A stretch of 64,000 bases of DNA, taken from the NCBI RefSeq assembly GCF_044465595.1, contig NZ_JBITLV010000003.1:310001-374000 (forward strand), in the 5' to 3' direction. The notes under the pieces are model-generated. The model was given only the letters and a program-made list of their open reading frames with translations. It had not been told where the DNA came from and did not search any database. The first letter of the stretch is position 1, and each line of letters begins with the position of its first letter. This document shows positions 1-7,242 of this stretch, piece by piece. Source of the stretch: Spongisporangium articulatum. Lineage in GTDB: Bacteria; Actinomycetota; Actinomycetes; Actinomycetales; Kineosporiaceae. The translations under genes and the position numbers were made by a program.

Positions 1-26
1 TCCGCGACATCGTCGGTGATGCTCAT
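1..26 (-). CDS. Start of a JetB-like (DUF4194) gene, cut by the window edge
   Basis: Only eight codons and part of a ninth are visible (reads MSITDDVA). The ATG overlaps the stop of the upstream jetA gene in an ATGA junction, so the two are translationally coupled. In type I Wadjet operons JetA (DUF3375) is followed by JetB (DUF4194), then JetC and JetD. The identity is inferred from position only; eight residues carry no family signature. Confidence 0.5.
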
Positions 27-1507
27 GCCTTCTGATCCTTCCGGGCGGGCAGGGGGACGACGGGCACGAGGAACTCGCGCCGGGTGCCGTCGGGGCGCAC
101 GGTCACGTAGCTCTCCCGCCCCTCCCCCGGCGGCGGCAGGCCCGGGGTGTTGGCGGCCACGTGCAGCAGGCCGAGGATCTCGACCGGACGGCGCAACGAG
201 TCGTCGAGGCCGGCGAACAGTTCGCCCAGCGAGGCGGCCGGCGTGCCCGACTCCAGGGCCTCGCGGACGGCGTGGCGCAGCCGGCCCAGGTTCGGACCGC
301 CCAGTTCCCGCAGTTCGCGCAGCGAGACCTCCTCGGGGCGTTCGGCACTGACGTCACGCAACCCGGGGGCGGGCCTCTCCTCCGCCGGGTTGTGGAACCG
401 TTCGCGGAGGTGGTCCAGCTCGATCTGCCCCGGGATCAGGGCGAGTTCGACGTGCGCGCGCGGACCGGAGCGGCCGAGCCAGTCCTGCAGCTCGGCGTCC
501 AGCTGGCGCAGGGTCGCGTCGAGCTCACGGTCGCGGGCCACGTTGTGGGTGGTGATGTACTCGCGCAGCGCCCGGGTGACCCGCGTGCGCTGGTTGAGCA
601 CGCTCTCCATCCCGCGGCGGATCAGGCTGACCGTGCCCCGCAGCTCGCGGCGGTCGTCGCTGCCGAGGATCTCCTGCGCCTTCGGGTGCGTGAGCAGGGC
701 TTGCAGGTCCTCCGTCATCTGGACCAGCAGCTCGTCGTCCCGCAGCAGCGTGAACGCCCCCTCGAAGGCCCGGCCCTCGGCGGTCGCCTTGGTCAGGTTC
801 TCGACCCGGCGCAGGTAGTCGTCGACCACCGCGCCGGCGGGGCGTTCCTCCTGCCGGAAGGAGGCCAGGATCTGACCGCGCAACGACGTGAAAGCCTCCT
901 CCACCCGGGCGAAGTCGCCCGGTAGGCCGGCGACGAGGGCCAACAGCTCGCCGTACCCCTCGAGCATGTAGTCGTCGGAGACCTCGGCGACCTCCTCGCC
1001 GGCCAGCAGCCGGTCCTTGTCGGCCTGGAGCCGGGCGATCTCCTTGTCCAGGATCTCCAGCCGGGCCCAGCGGTCCGGGTTGACCTCGGTGTTGAACCGG
1101 CGGGCGGCGCTGACGATGGTGGCCACCCGGTGCTCGGACAGGTGGGCGCGTTCCCGCATCAGCCCGGCGACCAGCTCCAACGCGTCGCGCGCGTGGCTGG
1201 TGAGCGTGTACACCTCGGTGCCGTCGTCCTCGATGCTGCGCACCAGCCACTGCCCGTGCATCCAGCGCAGGCACAGCTCCCGGCCGGTGCCGTCGGGCAC
1301 GCTCGGCACCTGCGCGGAACGCAGTTCCGCCGTGTAGGTCTCGACCATGCCGTGCAGCTGGGCCGCCGGGACCGAGCGGACGTCGCGGGGGAACGCCGAT
1401 CGGAAGACGGCGATGACGACGCGGGCGTCGGCACGGTGCAGCAGGCGCAGCGTCGGCTGGTCGAAAGCTCCGCTGACGCGGGCGATCTCACCGACGATCT
1501 GACTCAT
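23..1507 (-). CDS. jetA: JetA, DUF3375 kleisin-like subunit of a Wadjet/Mks system
   Basis: The 494-residue protein fits the DUF3375 family in length and layout. It has an N-terminal winged-helix-like region with a W-rich patch (around residues 85-95), a charged coiled-coil stretch around residues 150-170 (EILDKEIARLQADKDRLLAG), then a helical middle with the conserved pattern LPGDFARVEEAF. In Wadjet the JetA subunit is a MukF/kleisin-type protein that joins JetB and the SMC-like JetC into a loop-extruding complex. That complex hands small circular DNA to the JetD nuclease; mycobacterial relatives are called Mks/Ept. The gene is first in a leftward operon and overlaps the next start by four bases. 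An AGGTGG ribosome site lies 10 bases before the ATG. JetC and JetD are not in the window, so completeness cannot be judged. Confidence 0.8.
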   Translation of the reverse strand: MSQIVGEIARVSGAFDQPTLRLLHRADARVVIAVFRSAFPRDVRSVPAAQLHGMVETYTAELRSAQVPSVPDGTGRELCLRWMHGQWLVRSIEDDGTEVYTLTSHARDALELVAGLMRERAHLSEHRVATIVSAARRFNTEVNPDRWARLEILDKEIARLQADKDRLLAGEEVAEVSDDYMLEGYGELLALVAGLPGDFARVEEAFTSLRGQILASFRQEERPAGAVVDDYLRRVENLTKATAEGRAFEGAFTLLRDDELLVQMTEDLQALLTHPKAQEILGSDDRRELRGTVSLIRRGMESVLNQRTRVTRALREYITTHNVARDRELDATLRQLDAELQDWLGRSGPRAHVELALIPGQIELDHLRERFHNPAEERPAPGLRDVSAERPEEVSLRELRELGGPNLGRLRHAVREALESGTPAASLGELFAGLDDSLRRPVEILGLLHVAANTPGLPPPGEGRESYVTVRPDGTRREFLVPVVPLPARKDQKA

Positions 1508-1562
1508 GGGCAGAGGCCACCTGACGTTGGGGAATCGGGACGTAACGGACCCGCCGGACGTG

Positions 1563-1599
1563 GAACCGCCCCGGCACCTGCGTGGCGCCGGGGCGGTTC
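1563..1599 (-). terminator. Rho-independent-type hairpin after nrdJ
   Basis: A perfect 13-bp stem (GAACCGCCCCGGC and its complement) encloses an 11-base loop. It lies just past the nrdJ stop and before the jetA start. It would end nrdRJ transcription and insulate the Wadjet operon. No long U tract follows, as is common in high-GC actinomycetes. Confidence 0.75.
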
Positions 1600-1633
1600 G
1601 TCGTCCTAGCTGGCCCGAGCTGGCGAGCTGACC

Positions 1634-4579
1634 TCAGCTGCAGCCGGAGGTGCTGCCGCAGCCCTCGCAGACGTAGCAGCTGCCGGCCGGGCGCATCTTC
1701 GTGCCGCACGTGAAGCACATCGGCGCGTCGTTGGTGCGGCCCTGCAGCTTCTCCATCAGCTCGGCCGAGGAGTGCACCTGCACCGGGACGGCCTTGACCG
1801 CGGCGGCCCCGGAACCGGTCTTGTCCGCGACCTCGGCCGCGGCCTCGGTCGGAGCCTCGCTGGCCTTGGCCTCGACCGCGCGGGTCTCGGCCTGCTTCAC
1901 GCCCGACGGCGCCGACTGGGCCAGCGTCTCCGGGTCGCTCTCGTCGTCCTCGAGCGGCAGGTACGAGCCGGTCTGCACCTCACGGGCCCGCTCCTCGGCC
2001 GTGTAGATGGTCAGCGCGGAACGCTCCTCGAAGGACAGGTGGTCCAGCGCCAGGCGCCGGAAGATGTAGTCCATGATCGAAGCGCTCATCCGCACGTCCG
2101 GGTCGTCGGTCAGACCGGCCGGCTCGAACCGCAGGTTCGTGAACTTCTGGACGTAGGTCTCCAGCGGCACGCCGTACTGCAGGCCCACCGAGACCGCGAT
2201 CGAGAAGGCGTCCATCACGCCGGCCAGGGTCGAACCCTGCTTGCCGAGCTTTAGGAACACCTCGCCCAGCTCACCGTTCGGGTACATCCCGGCGGTCATG
2301 TAGCCCTTGGCCCCGGCGACCGTGAAGGACGTCGTGGTCGAGGCGTGCGAACGGGGCAGCTTGGTGCGCCGCGGCCGGTACTCGATCTTCGTCTCGACGA
2401 CCTTCTCGGTCGCGACCGGCTCGGCCTTGTCCTCCTTCTTGCCGTCGGACAGCGGCTGGCCGACCTTGCAGTTGTCCCGGTAGACGGCCAGCGCCTTCAG
2501 ACCGAGCTTCCAGCCCTGGAAGTAGACGTCACCGATCTCCTCGACGGTCGCCGTCTCCGGCAGGTTGACCGTCTTCGAGATCGCGCCGGACAGGAACGGC
2601 TGGGTGGCCGCCATCATCCGGACGTGGCCCATCGGCTTGATGGCCCGCTCGCCCATCGCGCAGTCGAAGACCTCGTAGTGCTCCGGCTTGAGACCGGGCG
2701 CGTCCACGACGTGGCCCTTCTCGGCGATGTATTCGACGATCGCCTCGACGGTCTCCTCGGCGTAGCCGAGCTTGCGCAGCGCCCGCGGAATCGTCTGGTT
2801 GACGATCTGCATCGAGCCGCCGCCGACCAGCTTCTTGAACTTGACCAGCGAGAAGTCGGGCTCGATACCCGTCGTGTCGCAGTCCATCATGAAGCCGATG
2901 GTGCCCGTCGGGGCCAGCAGCGAGGCCTGCGCGTTGCGCCAACCGTTCACGTTGCCGATCTCGAGCGCGGTCTCCCACTGCCTGGTCGCCTCACGCTGCA
3001 CGTCGGCGTCCATCGGGTGCATCGTGCGGATCGCGTCGTTGGCGGCCGCGTGCTTGCGCATCACCCGGCGGTGCGCGGTCTCGTTCAGCGCGTAGCCGTC
3101 GTACGGGCCCACGACGCCGGCCAGCTCGGCCGAGCGGCGGTAGGCGGTACCGGTCATCAGGGACGTGATGGCCGCGGACAGCGCCCGACCGCCCTCGGAG
3201 TCGTAGCCGAGGCCCGAGGCCATCAGCAGCGCGCCGAGGTTCGCGTACCCGATGCCGAGCTGGCGGAACGCCCGCGTGGTCTCGGTGATCGACTCGGTCG
3301 GGAAGTCGGCGAAGGTGATCGAGATGTCCATCGCGGTGATGACGATCTCGACGGCTTTGACGAACGTCGCGGAGTCGAAGCTGCCGTCGTCCTTGAGGAA
3401 CTTCAGCAGGTTCAGGCTGGCCAGGTTGCAGGACGAGTTGTCCAGCGACATGTACTCAGAGCACGGGTTGCTCGCGGTGATGCGACCCGACTCCGGCGTG
3501 GTGTGCCAGTCGTTGATCGTGCCGTCGTACTGGATGCCCGGGTCGGCGCACTCCCACGCGGCCAGGGCCATCTTGTCGAAGAGGGCCTTGGCGTCGACGG
3601 TCTCGATGACCTCACCGGTGGTGCGGGCGCGCAGGCCGAACTGCTCACCGTTCTCGACCGCGCGCATGAACTCGTCGTTCACGCGGACCGAGTTGTTCGC
3701 GTTCTGGTACTGCACCGAGACGATGTCGCGGCCGCCCAGGTCCATGTCGAACCCGGCGTCGCGCAGCGCGCGGATCTTGTCCTCCTCGCGCGCCTTCGTC
3801 TCGATGAACTCCTCGATGTCCGGGTGGTCCACGTCGAGCACGACCATCTTGGCCGCCCGCCGGGTGGCGCCACCGGACTTGATCGTCCCCGCGGAGGCGT
3901 CGGCCCCGCGCATGAAGGAGACCGGCCCGGATGCGGTGCCGCCGCTGGCCAGCAGCTCCTTCGAGGAACGGATGCGGGAGAGGTTCAGGCCGGCCCCGGA
4001 GCCGCCCTTGAAGATGAAGCCCTCCTCCTTGTACCAGTTCAGGATCGAGTCCATCGAGTCGTCGACCGACAGGATGAAGCACGCCGAGACCTGCTGCGGG
4101 GAGGCGGTTCCCACGTTGAACCAGACCGGGGAGTTGAAGCTGAACACCTGGTGCAGCAGCATCCAGGTCAGCTCGTGCTCGAAGACCTCGGCGTCGGCCG
4201 GCGAGGCGAAGTAGCCGTTCTCGCGGCCGGCCTTCACGTAGGTCAGGACGACCCGGTCGATCAGCTGACGGAGGCTCCACTCTCGCGCGTCGGTACCGAC
4301 CGCCCCCCGGAAGTACTTGGTGGTGACGATCGTCGAGGCGTTGACCGACCAGAACTCCGGGAACTCGACGTTCTTCTGCTCGAAGATCGTCTCGCCGGAC
4401 TTCCAGTTGGTCTGGACGACGTCCCGCCGCTCCCACGTCACCTCGTCGTAGGGGTGGACCCCCTCGGTGGTGTACACGCGGTCGATGGTCAGGCCGGTGG
4501 TCTGGACCCGGGGTGCGTCGCCGTGCTCGGAACCCTGTCGCGCGTCATGCGCGGGTCGGCCGGAAGCCGTCTCCGTCAT
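1634..4579 (-). CDS. nrdJ: Class II (adenosylcobalamin-dependent) ribonucleotide reductase
   Basis: NrdJ reduces ribonucleotides to deoxyribonucleotides with adenosylcobalamin as radical source, so it works with or without oxygen. The 981-residue chain shows family motifs: an early Cys in VSACFILSVDDSMDS, the NPCSEYMSLDNSSCNLASLN block with substrate-site and radical cysteines, and a C-terminal Cys-rich tail (CFTCGTKM, CYVCEGCG) used for re-reduction or metal binding. An acidic, alanine-rich linker precedes that tail. The start is the ATG at 4579, preceded by AAGGGGAA; the open frame continues upstream but only as out-of-frame nrdR sequence. nrdR lies 92 bases upstream on the same strand, the nrdRJ arrangement known from Streptomyces. 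No cobalamin riboswitch is visible. Confidence 0.96.
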   Translation of the reverse strand: MTETASGRPAHDARQGSEHGDAPRVQTTGLTIDRVYTTEGVHPYDEVTWERRDVVQTNWKSGETIFEQKNVEFPEFWSVNASTIVTTKYFRGAVGTDAREWSLRQLIDRVVLTYVKAGRENGYFASPADAEVFEHELTWMLLHQVFSFNSPVWFNVGTASPQQVSACFILSVDDSMDSILNWYKEEGFIFKGGSGAGLNLSRIRSSKELLASGGTASGPVSFMRGADASAGTIKSGGATRRAAKMVVLDVDHPDIEEFIETKAREEDKIRALRDAGFDMDLGGRDIVSVQYQNANNSVRVNDEFMRAVENGEQFGLRARTTGEVIETVDAKALFDKMALAAWECADPGIQYDGTINDWHTTPESGRITASNPCSEYMSLDNSSCNLASLNLLKFLKDDGSFDSATFVKAVEIVITAMDISITFADFPTESITETTRAFRQLGIGYANLGALLMASGLGYDSEGGRALSAAITSLMTGTAYRRSAELAGVVGPYDGYALNETAHRRVMRKHAAANDAIRTMHPMDADVQREATRQWETALEIGNVNGWRNAQASLLAPTGTIGFMMDCDTTGIEPDFSLVKFKKLVGGGSMQIVNQTIPRALRKLGYAEETVEAIVEYIAEKGHVVDAPGLKPEHYEVFDCAMGERAIKPMGHVRMMAATQPFLSGAISKTVNLPETATVEEIGDVYFQGWKLGLKALAVYRDNCKVGQPLSDGKKEDKAEPVATEKVVETKIEYRPRRTKLPRSHASTTTSFTVAGAKGYMTAGMYPNGELGEVFLKLGKQGSTLAGVMDAFSIAVSVGLQYGVPLETYVQKFTNLRFEPAGLTDDPDVRMSASIMDYIFRRLALDHLSFEERSALTIYTAEERAREVQTGSYLPLEDDESDPETLAQSAPSGVKQAETRAVEAKASEAPTEAAAEVADKTGSGAAAVKAVPVQVHSSAELMEKLQGRTNDAPMCFTCGTKMRPAGSCYVCEGCGSTSGCS

Positions 4580-4671
4580 GCTGGAATTCCCCTTATCGTG
4601 CGAGTGGACGTATGAGTTGCTTGGTGACCGCCGGCGACGAAACCTTCCCCAGCCCCGCCGCCGGCGGTGGT

Positions 4672-5145
4672 TCATGTGGGTGGCTCCACACCCGTGGGCT
4701 CGCGTTCGGCCCGCAGCAGCGTGATCGCCGACTCGAAGTCCTCGAGGTTGTCGAACGCCTGGTAGACGCTGGCGAACCGCAGGTACGCCACCTCGTCGAG
4801 CTCCCGCAGCGGAGCCAGGATGGTCAGCCCCACCTCGTGCGCGTCGATCTCGGCGCACCCGGTGCTGCGGATGGTCTCCTCCACGCGCTGGGCGAGGTGG
4901 GCCAGGTCGTCCTCGCTCACCGGGCGGCCCTGGCAGGCCTTGCGGACGCCCGTGATGATCTTCGAGCGACTGAACGGCTCGCTCGCCCCGGAACGCTTCA
5001 CGACGGTGAGGCTGGCCGTCTCGACCGTGCTGAACCGGCGGCCGCACTCCGGGCACTGGCGGCGCCGCCGGATGGCGGTGCCGTCGTCGGTGCTGCGGGA
5101 ATCGACGACCCGGGAGTCACCGTGACGGCAGAACGGGCAGTTCAT
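4672..5145 (-). CDS. nrdR: Transcriptional repressor NrdR
   Basis: NrdR is a nucleotide-sensing repressor of ribonucleotide reductase genes. This 157-residue protein starts MNCPFCRHGDSRVVDSR and has the N-terminal zinc ribbon (CPFC at 3-6, CPEC around 31-34), followed by the ATP-cone domain with the VVKRSG and F-R-KI motifs. The start at 5145 is fixed by an upstream GGAGGG and by the invariant MxCPxC beginning. It is the first gene of the nrdR-nrdJ unit, and a pair of NrdR-box-like repeats lies about 100 bases upstream, suggesting autoregulation. C-terminal residues after the ATP cone are short and acidic, as usual. Confidence 0.96.
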   Translation of the reverse strand: MNCPFCRHGDSRVVDSRSTDDGTAIRRRRQCPECGRRFSTVETASLTVVKRSGASEPFSRSKIITGVRKACQGRPVSEDDLAHLAQRVEETIRSTGCAEIDAHEVGLTILAPLRELDEVAYLRFASVYQAFDNLEDFESAITLLRAEREPTGVEPPT

Positions 5146-5238
5146 CTCGACCCTCCTCAGCGATCCCGACCTGTATCGCAGTCGCACTCCGTAGAACACC
5201 CGGGCGCCCCGACCCCTTCCACGTACGAGGCGGAAGAG

Positions 5239-5286
5239 CGACTACATCTGGGTGAAACACATCGGTGTAACTACAACATCTGGGGG
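5239..5286 (-). promoter_or_regulatory. Candidate tandem NrdR boxes
   Basis: Two copies of ACWACATCTGG (5241-5251 and 5273-5283; CCAGATGTWGT on the coding strand) stand exactly 32 bp apart, about three helical turns. NrdR boxes elsewhere occur as 16-bp pairs with this spacing. Each 16-mer (5239-5254 and 5271-5286) matches about 9 of 16 positions of the general NrdR consensus, with the best agreement in the centre and one half-site. The assignment is by spacing, partial match and location upstream of nrdR. Confidence 0.5.
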
Positions 5287-5480
5287 TAGACGTTAAGCCT
5301 CAACCCCAGGAGGCGCAACCCTGCCACGCCCGCGTCGCTCGGAAGTCGCGAGGAATCCGGGCCGGCCTGCGGGACCGCCGCTGGTCACGACGGCTTCGTG
5401 ACTTTGCGCAACCAAAACTCTACCCGCCGTGATGAGTTCGGGGCTCATCCGTTCGCCCCCTGGACGGGCGGGACGACGAA
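5287..5480. other. Intergenic, no gene recognised
   Basis: This belongs to the 400-base stretch between the nrdR start and the lexA stop. A short open frame on the minus strand reaches into lexA, but it has arginine/proline-rich, shadow-like composition and no ribosome site. Apart from the NrdR boxes on one side and the lexA hairpin on the other, nothing was recognised. Confidence 0.5.
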
Positions 5481-5511
5481 CGCCCGGCCCCCGCGGACGG
5501 GGCACCGGGCG
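5481..5511 (-). terminator. Hairpin downstream of lexA
   Basis: CGCCCGG pairs with CCGGGCG, and inside it CCCCG pairs with CGGGG around a CGGA loop, leaving a two-base bulge. It lies 34 bases after the lexA stop in the direction of transcription. No U tract is present. Confidence 0.55.
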
Positions 5512-5545
5512 CTCGGCGAACCTTCGCGTGGGACCTGACGCGCGC

Positions 5546-6292
5546 TCAGACCCGGCGCATGACGGCGACGACGCGGCCGAGGATCGTGGCGTCATCACCG
5601 GGGATCGGCTGGTAGGCCTGGTTAGCCGGCAGCAGCCAGATGTGACCGTCGCGCCGCTTGAAAGTCTTCACGGTCGCCTCACCGTCGATCATGGCCGCGA
5701 CCACCTCGCCCTGCTCGGCCACGGGCTGCCGGCGCACGGCCACCCAGTCGCCGTCGCAGATCGCCGCCTCGATCATCGAGTCGCCGACCACCTTCAGCAG
5801 GAACAACTCACCCTCGCCGACCAGCTGGCGGGGCAGCGGGAACACCTCGTCGACGGCCTGCTCGGCCAGGATCGGGCCACCGGCCGCGATGCGCCCCACG
5901 ACCGGGACGTACGCCGGTGCCGGGCGATCGTCGCCGGCCGCCCCCTCACCCAGGCCCACCCCGAGGCCGGCGCCCTCGCCGACCTGGACCTCCACGCGAC
6001 CGGACTCGCCGGGCAGGATGACCTCGATGGCCCGCGGCCGGTTCGGGTCGCGCCGCAGGTAGCCCTTGCGCTCCAGGGCCGTGAGCTGGTGCGCGACGCT
6101 GCTGGGGCTGGTCAGGCCGACCGCCTCGCCGATCTCCCGCATGCTCGGCGGGTAGCCGCGCCGCTCGACCGCCGACCGGATGGTCTCCAGGACGCGCCGC
6201 TGGCGGGCCGTCAGCCCGTCGCCCCCGGGTGGGCCGTCGGGCAGCGTGTGCACCTGGGCACCGGCCTCCTCCTGCGGGTCACGACCTGTCAT
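5546..6292 (-). CDS. lexA: LexA, SOS repressor and self-cleaving protease
   Basis: LexA represses DNA-damage genes and cleaves itself when RecA filaments form. The 248-residue protein has an N-terminal winged helix (about 25-90) with helix-turn-helix around PSMREIGEAVGLTSPSSV, a Gly-rich linker, and an S24 peptidase domain. The cleavage site is A137-G138 in GRIAAGGP, the catalytic Ser is S172 in GDSM, and the Lys is K209 in ATVKTFKR. The start at 6292 follows GGGAGGT; the frame extends upstream over the SOS promoter but that part is not coding. Divergent from a LysM gene, with two SOS boxes in the shared promoter. Confidence 0.97.
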   Translation of the reverse strand: MTGRDPQEEAGAQVHTLPDGPPGGDGLTARQRRVLETIRSAVERRGYPPSMREIGEAVGLTSPSSVAHQLTALERKGYLRRDPNRPRAIEVILPGESGRVEVQVGEGAGLGVGLGEGAAGDDRPAPAYVPVVGRIAAGGPILAEQAVDEVFPLPRQLVGEGELFLLKVVGDSMIEAAICDGDWVAVRRQPVAEQGEVVAAMIDGEATVKTFKRRDGHIWLLPANQAYQPIPGDDATILGRVVAVMRRV

Positions 6293-6363
6293 GACGACCT
6301 CCCTGGTGAGCCGGCGGACAACCTCTGTCTTCGCGATCACCGTAGGGGCCGGACGCGACACAA

Positions 6364-6379
6364 TCAAACACGTGTTCGA
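6364..6379. promoter_or_regulatory. SOS box (LexA operator) proximal to lexA
   Basis: TCAAACACGTGTTCGA matches the actinobacterial consensus TCGAACRNRYGTTCGA at 15 of 16 positions. It lies 72 bp upstream of the lexA ATG, so it should mediate autorepression. Confidence 0.85.
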
Positions 6380-6428
6380 ACGTGTCTCGATTCTGTCGGT
6401 GCCGCCTGATAGACATACACCTGTTCGA

Positions 6429-6444
6429 TCGAACGCCCGTTCGA
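6429..6444. promoter_or_regulatory. SOS box (LexA operator) proximal to the LysM gene
   Basis: TCGAACGCCCGTTCGA matches TCGAACRNRYGTTCGA at 15 of 16 positions. It ends 40 bp before the GTG of the divergent LysM gene and would place that gene under LexA control. Confidence 0.85.
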
Positions 6445-6483
6445 CGGACAGTTGTTCGAAGATCGAGCCAGCAGGAGGCCGCC

Positions 6484-6861
6484 GTGAGCACCCTCGTCGC
6501 ACCCCGTACCGTCGGCACCGTCGGCACAGTCGTCCCGGCGCCGGCCCTGAGGTCCTCCACGCTGCGGCTGACCGCCCGTGGCCGGCGCCTCGTCGGGTTC
6601 CTCGTGGCCACCGGGCTGCTGCTCGCGGTCGTGCTGGGGGCCCTGCTGCTCAGCGGCACCGCGCAGGCGGGTAGCGACGTGCACCAGGTCCCGGTCGGCT
6701 ATCACGTGGTGCTGCCGGGCGAGACGCTCTGGCAGATCGCCGGTGAGGTGGCACCGGGGGTCGACCGCCGCGACACCGTGAACGCGCTGATCGAGCTGAA
6801 CGCGCTGCCCACGGCCGCCGTCCAGGTCGGTCAGAGGCTCGCCGTGCCCGCACAGGCCTGA
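6484..6861 (+). CDS. LysM membrane protein, SOS-induced division-suppressor type
   Basis: The 125-residue protein has a cytoplasmic N-terminus, one hydrophobic segment (about residues 37-58, ending LLLSGTAQA), and a C-terminal LysM module of about 45 residues beginning YHVVLPGETLWQIAGEV, which binds peptidoglycan. LysM proteins divergent from lexA are known in actinobacteria as SOS-induced division suppressors: Rv2719c/ChiZ in Mycobacterium and DivS in Corynebacterium. The GTG start follows AGGAGG closely. Function is inferred from domain, SOS box and divergent position; sequence conservation among these proteins is low. Followed by a UUCG-loop hairpin. Confidence 0.8.
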   Translation: MSTLVAPRTVGTVGTVVPAPALRSSTLRLTARGRRLVGFLVATGLLLAVVLGALLLSGTAQAGSDVHQVPVGYHVVLPGETLWQIAGEVAPGVDRRDTVNALIELNALPTAAVQVGQRLAVPAQA

Positions 6862-6873
6862 GCCGGGGAGTTC

Positions 6874-6891
6874 GACCCGATTCGTCGGGTC
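6874..6891 (+). terminator. Hairpin with TTCG loop after the LysM gene
   Basis: GACCCGA-TTCG-TCGGGTC is a perfect 7-bp stem closed by a stable UUCG tetraloop, 12 bases after the stop codon. Confidence 0.65.
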
Positions 6892-7002
6892 AACGGCTGA
6901 TCCGGGCGTCCTTCTCCGCCGCCAGGGCGCAGCCTGCGGGTATGGTCCCGGTGTCCAGCAGTCCCTGGAGGGCTGTACTTCAGTCCCCGAAGGGATTGGC
7001 AC

Positions 7003-7242
7003 GTGAGTGATCCGACGATGGATCTGATGGTCCGCGCGGTCGTCGCCAGACAGCTGCAGGTCCCGCCCGACGACGTGACCGCCGACCTCGACCTGTACGA
7101 ATGCATGATCGATGACGAGCAGGCCGTCGCGCTGCTGGCCGAGATGGGCCGCGCGCTCGACGTCCGCTTCCCCGACGACTTCCTCGACGGGCTGCACACC
7201 TACGCCGACCTGACCACCGCGGTCCGCGTGTCACTCTCCTAG
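7003..7242 (+). CDS. Acyl-carrier-like protein lacking the phosphopantetheine serine
   Basis: The 79-residue acidic protein aligns along its whole length with acyl carrier proteins: helix 1 VRAVVARQLQV, loop, helix 2 EQAVALLAEMGRAL, then DVRFPDD and a final helix. At the position of the DSL motif it reads CMIDDEQA, so the attachment serine is replaced by Asp (residue 37 or 38). It therefore should not carry a phosphopantetheine arm. The GTG start follows GAAGGGA. It is an orphan with no fatty-acid or polyketide gene adjacent, convergent with dinG and overlapping its stop in a shared CTAG. The role is unknown; a binding or regulatory protein with the ACP fold is possible. Confidence 0.65.
   Translation: MSDPTMDLMVRAVVARQLQVPPDDVTADLDLYECMIDDEQAVALLAEMGRALDVRFPDDFLDGLHTYADLTTAVRVSLS

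Noticed and set aside
5146..5545. Cobalamin riboswitch expected before a B12-dependent reductase operon
   Set aside because: No B12-box-like sequence or suitable multi-stem fold was seen. NrdR-type control is better supported.
5293..5598. A 101-codon minus-strand frame running into lexA
   Set aside because: No ribosome site, shadow-like composition and overlap with lexA and its hairpin.
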